Below the pieces are notes generated by a model. The model was not told the DNA's origin, searched no databases, and worked only from the letters and a program-made list of their open reading frames with translations. From contig CALAPY010000105.1 in NCBI GenBank assembly GCA_937891015.1, positions 1 through 53,754 on the forward strand: DNA of 53,754 nucleotides, given 5' to 3'. This document shows, in pieces, positions 8,503 to 15,881 of the stretch. Position numbers and translations under genes: made by a program. This DNA is from UBA2108 sp002713215. Lineage in GTDB: Bacteria; Bacteroidota; Bacteroidia; Flavobacteriales_G; Salibacteraceae. Every line of letters starts with the position of its first letter. Position 1 is the first letter of the stretch.

Positions 8503-10989
8503 ATGAGTTTTCTCTCAATAAAGCCTCATTTAATTGTGGCTGCAGCGTTTTTAGCTTTAACTTTTTCTTATTTCTCTCAAGCTTTAACTGGTAAAAAAAT
8601 GAGCCAACATGATGTAGTTCAATCTCATGCCATGGCAAAGGAAGTAATTGACTACCATGAGGAAACCGGTGACTATGCCTTATGGACTGGGCGAATGTTC
8701 AGCGGGATGCCGGTTATTCAAATATGGCTTGGAACAAAAACAAATGTTGTTAAACACGTATGGCTAGGGTTTAGGAGTTTGTTTCCCTCACCTATTGAAG
8801 TAACCCTAATTTATTTGTTTGGTTTTTACATGTTCCTTGTTGTTATTGGCTTCAAGCCAATTTGGGCCACTCTGGGTGCAATTGGTTACGCTTTTTCGAG
8901 CTATAATTTTATTATTATAGAAGCTGGGCATATAGGTAAAGTCATGGCTTTAGGTTTTTCGGCGCCAATTCTTGCTGGAATCTATCTAATACTAAAAAAA
9001 GAATATTTCAAAGGGTTTATTGTTACTAGTGTATTTGTTGGGTTTCAAATTATGTCTAACCATGTCCAAATCACGTACTACCTCCTATTTGTAATTTTGA
9101 TTTGGTTAATCTATGAGCTAATACAGGCGATTAAAAATAATGATATTCGAGATTTTCTGAGATCTTCAGTAATCATGATGTTGGCAGCCATAGTTGGTGT
9201 ATTACCAAACACCACTCCCCTTCTTACTACCAAAGATTATGTTGAAGAAACCATTCGGGGAGAGCAAGAATTAAGCTCTAAAAAGGTGGATGGAAATGGC
9301 TTGGAAAAAGACTATGCATTAAGCTGGAGTTATGGTAAATTAGAAACCTTCACATTGCTGGTACCTAACTTTATGGGAGGAGCTTCTGGTGGAGGACTGG
9401 ATGAAAATTCTGCAACCTATGAGGAACTTACTAGTAGGGGCGTAGGAAAGAAACAGGCGCAGGGTTTTGTGAAAAGCTTGCCACTTTATTGGGGGGCGCA
9501 ACCTTTTACAAGTGGACCGGTATACTTTGGGGCTATCATTCTCCTGCTTGCCATAGCCGGGCTCTTTTTGTCAAGGGATAAATCTAAATGGTGGTTGCTC
9601 GTAGCAACCCTATTCTGTGTATTCATTTCCTGGGGAAAAAACCTGGATTGGTTCTACAGTATATTCTTCAATTATTTCCCTTTATTCAATAAATTCAGGT
9701 CCCCGTCAATGATTTTGGCTGTGGGTAACATTACTACGGTATGGTTGGCCATGCTCGGTCTAAAGGCTATTCTGGAAGAGGGTAAAAACGATTTCAAAAA
9801 GGTCCTAAAAATAGGCGGTGGGTTTGCCTCTATCTGCTTAATATTAGTGGTCTTAGGTGGAAGTTTATTTGATTTCGATTCTCAATCCTCAAGCAATGGG
9901 GTTTCCGCGGATGAAAAATTTGAACAACAGATGGCGGAAATGACCAAGAGCAAAGATTTTGGGGCAGCCTTAATGGATGGAATCAAGGAAGATCGAGCAC
10001 GTATGATGAGGAATGATTCCCTCAGGTCTCTTGGTTTTATTCTGGTCGCACTTTTATTGATTTACCTGTATTTAAAGGGTAAGTTGAAAGAATCATACTT
10101 GGCTATCGGTCTTACAGCGCTTATTACAATTGACCTTTGGTCTGTAGATAAACGCTACCTCAACGATGATGACTTTAGAAAATTAAAAGACATTTCGAAA
10201 AACTACAAATTGACCCCTGCCGAAAGCCAGATGCTTCGTGACAGCGACCCACATTATAGGGTGTTAAACACAACGGTAAGCATATTTAATGATGCAGCTC
10301 CCTCTTATTTCTACAAAACGATTGGCGGGTATCATGCTGCCAAACTTAAAAGGTACCAAGACCTTATTGAAAGACAGATTAGTCCTGAATTAAGGAAACT
10401 TAATGAAGGGTTTGATAATACTCCAGTGTTGAATATGCTCAATATGAAGTACGTCATTTTTGGTAAAGAAGCCAATGCAATAGCCCAGAATACCTATAGC
10501 ATGGGAAATGCCTGGTTTGTCAATAAAATTATTGAGGTCAATAATGCAGATGAAGAAATTGAAGCTCTAACAGGGTTTAACCCTGGAAGCGAGGTTGTTA
10601 TCGATAAAAGATTCAAAGAATTGTATAGTTCATGGAGTCAATCGTTCGATTCCAGTGGTAGTATTACATTAACCTCCTATGAACCTGAACAGCTTGCCTA
10701 TGATTATAATTCCTCTACCGATCAGTTGGTTGTGTTTTCTGAAATCTATTACCATGGCAACAAGGATTGGATTGCATACATCGACGGAGTAGAGCAGAAA
10801 CATTTCAGGGTAAACTATGTTCTTCGTGGATTGGTTGTTCCCGCTGGAAAACATAAAATTGAGTTTAAATTCAAACCGCAGGTTTATTACATCGGCGAAA
10901 GGATTTCCCTGGCCGGATCCAGTATAATCGTGATTCTATTGTTGGTCTATTTTGGAAAATCCTTTCGTAAACCTAAAGAAGTAGCATAG
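8503..10989 (+). CDS. YfhO-like multi-pass membrane protein
   Basis: About 828 residues. An N-terminal helix precedes a short loop with conserved acidic and aromatic residues, followed by about a dozen hydrophobic helices. A soluble region spans roughly residues 560-790, and a last helix sits near the C terminus. This layout and length match the YfhO family (PF09586), GT-C-fold-like proteins; Gram-positive members help glycosylate teichoic acids, and the Bacteroidota members are uncharacterised. I chose the ATG at 8503 over the in-frame TTG at 8482 because a promoter element covers the TTG. The last base of its TAG stop is the first base of the next gene's GTG, so translation is probably coupled. 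Confidence 0.8.
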   Translation: MSFLSIKPHLIVAAAFLALTFSYFSQALTGKKMSQHDVVQSHAMAKEVIDYHEETGDYALWTGRMFSGMPVIQIWLGTKTNVVKHVWLGFRSLFPSPIEVTLIYLFGFYMFLVVIGFKPIWATLGAIGYAFSSYNFIIIEAGHIGKVMALGFSAPILAGIYLILKKEYFKGFIVTSVFVGFQIMSNHVQITYYLLFVILIWLIYELIQAIKNNDIRDFLRSSVIMMLAAIVGVLPNTTPLLTTKDYVEETIRGEQELSSKKVDGNGLEKDYALSWSYGKLETFTLLVPNFMGGASGGGLDENSATYEELTSRGVGKKQAQGFVKSLPLYWGAQPFTSGPVYFGAIILLLAIAGLFLSRDKSKWWLLVATLFCVFISWGKNLDWFYSIFFNYFPLFNKFRSPSMILAVGNITTVWLAMLGLKAILEEGKNDFKKVLKIGGGFASICLILVVLGGSLFDFDSQSSSNGVSADEKFEQQMAEMTKSKDFGAALMDGIKEDRARMMRNDSLRSLGFILVALLLIYLYLKGKLKESYLAIGLTALITIDLWSVDKRYLNDDDFRKLKDISKNYKLTPAESQMLRDSDPHYRVLNTTVSIFNDAAPSYFYKTIGGYHAAKLKRYQDLIERQISPELRKLNEGFDNTPVLNMLNMKYVIFGKEANAIAQNTYSMGNAWFVNKIIEVNNADEEIEALTGFNPGSEVVIDKRFKELYSSWSQSFDSSGSITLTSYEPEQLAYDYNSSTDQLVVFSEIYYHGNKDWIAYIDGVEQKHFRVNYVLRGLVVPAGKHKIEFKFKPQVYYIGERISLAGSSIIVILLLVYFGKSFRKPKEVA

Positions 10990-12044
10990 TGTCAAAACAA
11001 ACTGCAATAGAAAATAAAGATAGCATAGGAACTCATCCTCTTCCCGAATGCCCACTTTGTGGAAGTACTGGCGAAACTATCCATACTGGACTATTTGATA
11101 GGATGTATAGTGCCCCCGGTAAGTGGGACATGAGTAAATGTTCAAATTCTGCCTGTCAAATGTTATGGCTTAACCCAATGCCTAATAATGATGAACTATG
11201 GAAAATTTATGTCGAGTACTATACGCATAGAAGTGTGGGCAAATACACATTTGATTTCATTCGAAAAATTGAAAACAAATACTATGAATCGGCATACGGT
11301 TACAAGAATTTGGAAAAACTGAATTCCTTGTTACCTGGGTTTGTTGTGAACTTATTTCCTACAGAAAAGGCAGAACTTGACTTTCGAATAATGGGGCTTG
11401 ATGCATGTGAGAGTGGAAAAATGTTAGATATTGGATGTGGAAATGGACACCTTATTAAGCGCCTGGCAAAAATGGGATGGGAAGTTGAGGGAATGGACTT
11501 CGACCCCATGGCAGTTGAGTATTGTAAGTCTCAGGGCCTAAACGCTAAATCAGGTGATTTTTTTGAGTTAAACTACCCAAGCGATTATTATGATGCCGTC
11601 ACTTTAAGTCATGTAATTGAACATGTACCCGACCCAAAAAAAACCATCAGGGAAGTATTTCGGATCTTGAAACCCGGAGGTAAAATTGTAATGGAAACTC
11701 CAAACAGTAAAAGTTGGATGTATACCGATCTGTTTCAATCTGAATGGCTTCATTTGCATCCACCGGCACATATCCATGTGTTTAATCTCAGCAACCTGAA
11801 ACAAATTGTTCTTGAATCCGGTTTTGAGGTTGAAGTAGCAAACTCCAATGTTAGAAATGATGCCTGGGTTTATGCAATGGGCAAAATGTTTCAAACCAAT
11901 AAACAGATAACCTATGAAGGTGTTAAGCCTAAAAAAAGCTTACTGATTATGGGGAAAGTCAAGCAATTGTTGGGATGGTTTAAATTAGGAATGGACCCTG
12001 AATCGGGTGGTGAATTGTACATAAAAGCTATAAAACCAAAATGA
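10989..12044 (+). CDS. SAM methyltransferase with N-terminal four-Cys motif (Methyltransf_23 type)
   Basis: A protein of 351 residues. A probable zinc-binding start carries C-P-L-C at 21-24 and C-x4-C at 51-56. The methyltransferase core follows, with M-L-D-I-G-C-G-N-G at 145-153, S-H-V-I-E-H-V-P near 208-215 and L-K-P-G-G in the next strand. Proteins of this layout occur widely in Bacteroidota glycan loci. The GTG start overlaps the stop of the YfhO-like gene by one base, and the DUF5672 gene begins 1 bp after its stop, so the three genes look like one operon. The substrate is not known. Confidence 0.8.
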   Translation: MSKQTAIENKDSIGTHPLPECPLCGSTGETIHTGLFDRMYSAPGKWDMSKCSNSACQMLWLNPMPNNDELWKIYVEYYTHRSVGKYTFDFIRKIENKYYESAYGYKNLEKLNSLLPGFVVNLFPTEKAELDFRIMGLDACESGKMLDIGCGNGHLIKRLAKMGWEVEGMDFDPMAVEYCKSQGLNAKSGDFFELNYPSDYYDAVTLSHVIEHVPDPKKTIREVFRILKPGGKIVMETPNSKSWMYTDLFQSEWLHLHPPAHIHVFNLSNLKQIVLESGFEVEVANSNVRNDAWVYAMGKMFQTNKQITYEGVKPKKSLLIMGKVKQLLGWFKLGMDPESGGELYIKAIKPK

Positions 12045-12045
12045 A

Positions 12046-12801
12046 TTGAAAGAGGTAATAGTTGTAATTCCTATCTACCAGCTTGAATTCACGAAAAGTG
12101 AATGGCTTTCGTTAAATCAGTGTTTTAAAGAATTAGGCGATTATCCAATTGTTGTAATTCATCCGGAAGGCCTTCCGTTGAATACCCTAAGCGATAAGTT
12201 CAGTTATACTTCGGTTTCAGTGGATCAAAAATATTTCGGAAGTCCGAAGGCTTATAATAAACTAATGCTTTCCCGTTTTTTCTACGAGCTATTTGAGGAT
12301 TATAACTACCTGCTTATTTGTCAGACCGATGTACTGGTAATAAAAGACAACCTACAACTATGGACCAAAAAAGACTACGACTACATAGGAGCACCCTGGC
12401 TTGATTCGTATTGGCAAATCTGGCACAATATATTCTTAAAAGATGGAATCGTAAAAGGTTTTAGATGCCTGTTCACGGCCCATTTTTATAATGCTATTGG
12501 AAACGGTGGCTTTTCACTTAGAAAAGTTTCAAGTTGTTTGGAAGCATTTGATCGTGAAAAGACAGATCTAATAAAATGGAATTCCAACGAAGATTACTAT
12601 TGGGGAATTTTTGCTAGAAAAAACACCAGCAATTTTGAAATACCTTCAAAAAAAGAGGCTTCAAAATTTTCAATTGAGACCTCGCCAAGAAAAGCTTTGT
12701 ATAAATTAAATAAAGGACAACTACCATTCGGACTTCATGCCTGGGAAAAATTTGACGTTTCTCTTTGGAAAGAAAAACTCGGACTTATCACGCATGGGTA
12801 G
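12046..12801 (+). CDS. DUF5672 family, glycosyltransferase-like
   Basis: A 251-residue protein of the DUF5672 type. It begins with an I-P-I-Y nucleotide-binding-like strand. Other motifs are C-Q-T-D at 92-95 (a possible metal-binding acidic site), Y-D-Y-I-G-A-P-W at 111-118, G-N-G-G-F-S-L-R-K at 152-160 and a C-terminal L-P-F-G-x-H-A-W-E-K. The fold is probably GT-A-like, and a sugar-transfer role is inferred. The start is a TTG directly after the previous stop; no in-frame ATG gives a complete N-terminal strand. A clear paralogue faces it on the opposite strand at 12825. Confidence 0.7.
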   Translation: MKEVIVVIPIYQLEFTKSEWLSLNQCFKELGDYPIVVIHPEGLPLNTLSDKFSYTSVSVDQKYFGSPKAYNKLMLSRFFYELFEDYNYLLICQTDVLVIKDNLQLWTKKDYDYIGAPWLDSYWQIWHNIFLKDGIVKGFRCLFTAHFYNAIGNGGFSLRKVSSCLEAFDREKTDLIKWNSNEDYYWGIFARKNTSNFEIPSKKEASKFSIETSPRKALYKLNKGQLPFGLHAWEKFDVSLWKEKLGLITHG

Positions 12802-12824
12802 GTAATACCCTTATGGAGGCTTAC

Positions 12825-13574
12825 TCAGTCATTAGTCCGCGCTTTCTCCAGTTTAATATGATTACTCCAAAATTCAGGTTCATATTTTTCCCATGCGTGG
12901 CACCCAAATGGTAATTCCGAATTATTCATTTCGAAACATTTGCTCGGGCTTGTTTCAAAGGCAAACTTCAATGCCTCCTTCATTGACGGACGCTTAAAGC
13001 TCCAATCAACCAAAGGGACAATCATTCCCCAAAAGGTATCTTCTGTTTTTCGCCAAAGCGGTAAAACTTTAATCAACCATTTGGCATTCCGTTTCATGGC
13101 CGAGATTTTTCGTAACGAAAAGCCTCCATTACCCACCTTACCCTGCATTAAAGGCCTGATATCAATAATGGGTTTTGCCTTTCTGGTGGGTTCAGATAAA
13201 TCGATCCACGGTGCACCCACATAATCATAACCTTTGTTACACCACTTAAGCAGATCATCTCTAAAAATCCAACAGTCAGTCTGGTAAATTAACAAGTATT
13301 CGTGTTCGTCAAAACCACTGTAAAAGCTTGGTGAGAGGCATAATTCGTCATAACCCAGATAACTACTAAAGTAGTACGGGTCGTAGAATCGCACCTCTAA
13401 ATCCTTTACAAGTTCGGTGTAAGCTGACGTGTCTAAACCTTCAGGAACCAATAGGACTTTCCGATACCTTGATAACACTCTATCGCATTGCAACAAACAC
13501 ATTCTTTCATTATCAGAAATTTCTGATTTGTGTGTAGGAATTGTAATTACTACCTTGCTTGCGTCTAATGCCAT
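12825..13574 (-). CDS. DUF5672 family, glycosyltransferase-like (convergent paralogue)
   Basis: A 249-residue paralogue of the gene at 12046, read towards it. The same motifs occur in the same order: I-P-T-H near the start, Y-Q-T-D at 97-100, Y-D-Y-V-G-A-P-W at 116-123, V-G-N-G-G-F-S-L-R-K, K-E-A-L-K-F-A-F-E-T-S-P and L-P-F-G-C-H-A-W-E-K. The two proteins differ most between the G-A-P-W and G-N-G-G-F-S motifs, where this copy has an R/K-rich stretch. That suggests different acceptors or donors. The function is inferred, not known. Confidence 0.7.
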   Translation of the reverse strand: MALDASKVVITIPTHKSEISDNERMCLLQCDRVLSRYRKVLLVPEGLDTSAYTELVKDLEVRFYDPYYFSSYLGYDELCLSPSFYSGFDEHEYLLIYQTDCWIFRDDLLKWCNKGYDYVGAPWIDLSEPTRKAKPIIDIRPLMQGKVGNGGFSLRKISAMKRNAKWLIKVLPLWRKTEDTFWGMIVPLVDWSFKRPSMKEALKFAFETSPSKCFEMNNSELPFGCHAWEKYEPEFWSNHIKLEKARTND

Positions 13575-13613
13575 TTCAACTCAGTTATTAGTAGAATGAA
13601 AAAAATGGAAGGG

Positions 13614-14609
13614 TTAATCCTCCAACCATACGGGAGGTAACTTCTCTAAAATTTCAATGTTCTTGAATTTCTCACTGGAAGTAACCCCTTGGGTTTTAGC
13701 CCAATCTGCCATTTTTCGAACACCTTCTTCCAGGGTTGTTAAGCTTCCGGTTCCAAAGACTTTTCTAGCCTTTTCATGACTTGCATAGGCATGCACTACT
13801 TCGTTTCTCGCTTCCAGGTACCTTAATTCAGATTCACAACCCATCGCCTTCATAACAACTTTGGCTAATTCGTTAACTGTAAACTCACTGTCCGCTCCTA
13901 TGTTGAAGATTTGCCCATAGGATTCTTTAATATCTACGCACTTGGCAATATGTGGTGCAACATCACCGATATAGCTAAAAGCCCTTGACTGCTGACCATC
14001 TCCAAATACGGTTAAGGCATTACCCTGCATAATTTGATTCATGAAAATTCCAACCACATTTCTGTATTTGTCTCCCAAATTTTGATACTCTCCATAAACA
14101 TTATGTGGCCTGAATATTACGTAATCAAGGTCAAACATTTCTTTAGTTACCCTAAGTTCTTGTTCTACTGCTAACTTAGCTATACCATATGGATCTTCAG
14201 GAATCGGGGTCATATCCTCAGTCATTGGTGGTTCCAGGGCACCGTACGTCGCAATTGATGATGTAAACACAAAACACTTGATTTTATGTTTGACTGATTC
14301 GTTAATTAGATTAACACTACCTATTAGATTATTGTTGTAATTGAATCTCTTAATAAAATGGCTCAAGCCCTCTGCTGCATAAGCTGCGAGATGGTATACA
14401 TAATCAATTTCATTCTCATTGAAAATCTTTTCAAGTAGTTGGTGGTCTAAAATCGATCCTTCGATAAACTCAACCCCCTCAGCCAGGTAATTTCTGTTTC
14501 CACCACTCAAGTCATCCAAAACGATGACCGTATGCCCCATCTTAATCAATTCTCTACTTACATGAGCGCCTATAAATCCTGCACCTCCTGTCACTAATGA
14601 TATCGCCAT
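13614..14609 (-). CDS. NAD-dependent nucleotide-sugar epimerase (GalE/WbpP-like)
   Basis: A 331-residue extended short-chain dehydrogenase. It has the NAD motif G-G-A-G-F-I-G at 8-14, the D-D-L-S-G-G turn at 32-37, and catalytic T-S-S at 116-118 with Y141-x3-K145 (P-Y-G-I-A-K). The family converts UDP-glucose or UDP-GlcNAc(A) to the galacto form in the cytoplasm, supplying sugars to surface glycans. The exact substrate is unclear. An extended C-terminal tail (about residues 310-331) is present. It follows the DUF5672 gene on the same strand with a 39-bp gap. Confidence 0.85.
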   Translation of the reverse strand: MAISLVTGGAGFIGAHVSRELIKMGHTVIVLDDLSGGNRNYLAEGVEFIEGSILDHQLLEKIFNENEIDYVYHLAAYAAEGLSHFIKRFNYNNNLIGSVNLINESVKHKIKCFVFTSSIATYGALEPPMTEDMTPIPEDPYGIAKLAVEQELRVTKEMFDLDYVIFRPHNVYGEYQNLGDKYRNVVGIFMNQIMQGNALTVFGDGQQSRAFSYIGDVAPHIAKCVDIKESYGQIFNIGADSEFTVNELAKVVMKAMGCESELRYLEARNEVVHAYASHEKARKVFGTGSLTTLEEGVRKMADWAKTQGVTSSEKFKNIEILEKLPPVWLED

Positions 14610-14773
14610 GATTGTTTTTTTGCGAAAATATGAAAACTTTTAACCCATGATCTATGCCAGTCAAGATTAATTGATTAAGCCCGAAATAATTTGAATTTCA
14701 CTGTATTACCTTCAATTCCGAGCTCAATATTTAGCAAAAAATAAGAGCGAAAAATCCAAACCAATGAACTGAA

Positions 14774-14785
14774 TTAAGGCCTTAA
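14774..14785. repeat. Perfect 12-bp palindrome
   Basis: TTAAGGCCTTAA reads identically on both strands. It lies in the 227-bp space between the GT2 gene's stop and the start of the epimerase gene. There is no loop and no T-tract, so it is not a standard terminator. It could be a protein-binding site for the epimerase promoter. I see nothing else in this gap. Confidence 0.4.
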
Positions 14786-14836
14786 AAACACATCGAAATT
14801 TCCAACTACGAACCAGGTATTCAGGAACCCTATTTG

Positions 14837-15595
14837 TTAATCCAACCTCTTATTGATCTTGTAAAATTTGAGCCCTCGAATCAATATTTTAAAATGACTC
14901 CAAAGGGTAACTAACCATCCATAATGATCAACCATAATCCAAAAACGTTCGGATAAGGCCTTTTTCAATTGTTGTTTTGAAACTCCACCATGAAGAAAAA
15001 TGGAAACCGGATCTACTAAATTTTTGCTGCTTTTTGCCCTAGCCATACAAGAAAGCATCCAGTCATAATCAGCACTAATTCTGTAACGCATATTAAATGG
15101 TTGAACAATATTTCGTTTTACAACAAACGATTGATGGCAGACCCGCTGACCCATGGTGTAACTGTTCAATGTCAGTTCTTGCGGAAGGGATCTCGAAGTA
15201 AAGATTGATCTTAGCCCAAGCTCCATTCGATTATCATCAACAAACAGGGCGTCTCCATAGATTATATCAGCATCAGAATTATCAGACAAGATACGTTCTC
15301 CCGCATTCTTTACTAATTCATCACCGGCGTTCATAAATATTAAGTACTTGCCAGTCGCCCGGGCAATTCCCTTGTTCATGGCATCATAAATGCCTTTATC
15401 CGGCTCCGATACCAATACATCAATTATGTCTTTATTCTTTGCTAAAATGTCAACAGATCCATCAGTCGATTTACCATCGATTACTATATACTCTACCTTG
15501 TCCGACTTTACAGCCCTAACACTGTCTAGAGTATACTCAAGAAGATCTTCAGCGTTGAAAACAACAGTTATAATCGATAATTTGATGTCATCCAT
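14837..15595 (-). CDS. Family 2 glycosyltransferase
   Basis: A GT-A-fold GT2 transferase of 252 residues. It has the N-terminal strand L-S-I-I-T-V-V-F-N at 6-14, V-I-D-G-K-S-T-D-G-S at 38-47, D-K-G-I-Y-D-A-M-N-K-G at 66-76 and M-N-A-G-D-E at 88-93 (the metal/nucleotide D-x-D equivalent). The S-E-P-D-K-G-I-Y-D-A-M-N-K-G block is typical of the WcaA/colanic-acid-type branch. It begins 6 bp after the DUF4834 gene, which itself begins 4 bp after carB, so it appears to be the last gene of that operon. The sugar donor is unknown. Confidence 0.85.
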   Translation of the reverse strand: MDDIKLSIITVVFNAEDLLEYTLDSVRAVKSDKVEYIVIDGKSTDGSVDILAKNKDIIDVLVSEPDKGIYDAMNKGIARATGKYLIFMNAGDELVKNAGERILSDNSDADIIYGDALFVDDNRMELGLRSIFTSRSLPQELTLNSYTMGQRVCHQSFVVKRNIVQPFNMRYRISADYDWMLSCMARAKSSKNLVDPVSIFLHGGVSKQQLKKALSERFWIMVDHYGWLVTLWSHFKILIRGLKFYKINKRLD

Positions 15596-15601
15596 ACAGG
15601 A

Positions 15602-15877
15602 TCAATCTTTATCAACTTCTTCGAAGTCAATATACTCTCCCCCGTCAAAATCCTTGGTCGACTTGCCTTGTTTTTCTTGGGGGCGTTTTATGTAAACATC
15701 TTCATTGGCTTTTTCGAATCCGGAATGTCCCGCTCCTTGTTGGTTCATTTGGTCCTTCATTTTCCGCTCCACCTTTCTTACAAAGGTTTTAAGAATCCAC
15801 GGAAAAATGACACGCATAACAATCCTTGCTCCAAAATAAATAAGACCAAGAATTAATATGGTTCGAATAAATCCCAC
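15602..15877 (-). CDS. DUF4834 family small membrane protein
   Basis: A protein of 91 residues with one N-terminal transmembrane helix (about 4-32), followed by a basic and then an acidic tail. The size and layout match DUF4834, a Bacteroidota family of unknown function that is often found near carB. Here it lies 4 bp after carB and 6 bp before a glycosyltransferase gene. The single helix and charged tail suggest an inner-membrane accessory, but no function is known. Confidence 0.65.
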   Translation of the reverse strand: MGFIRTILILGLIYFGARIVMRVIFPWILKTFVRKVERKMKDQMNQQGAGHSGFEKANEDVYIKRPQEKQGKSTKDFDGGEYIDFEEVDKD

Positions 15878-15881
15878 TGTT

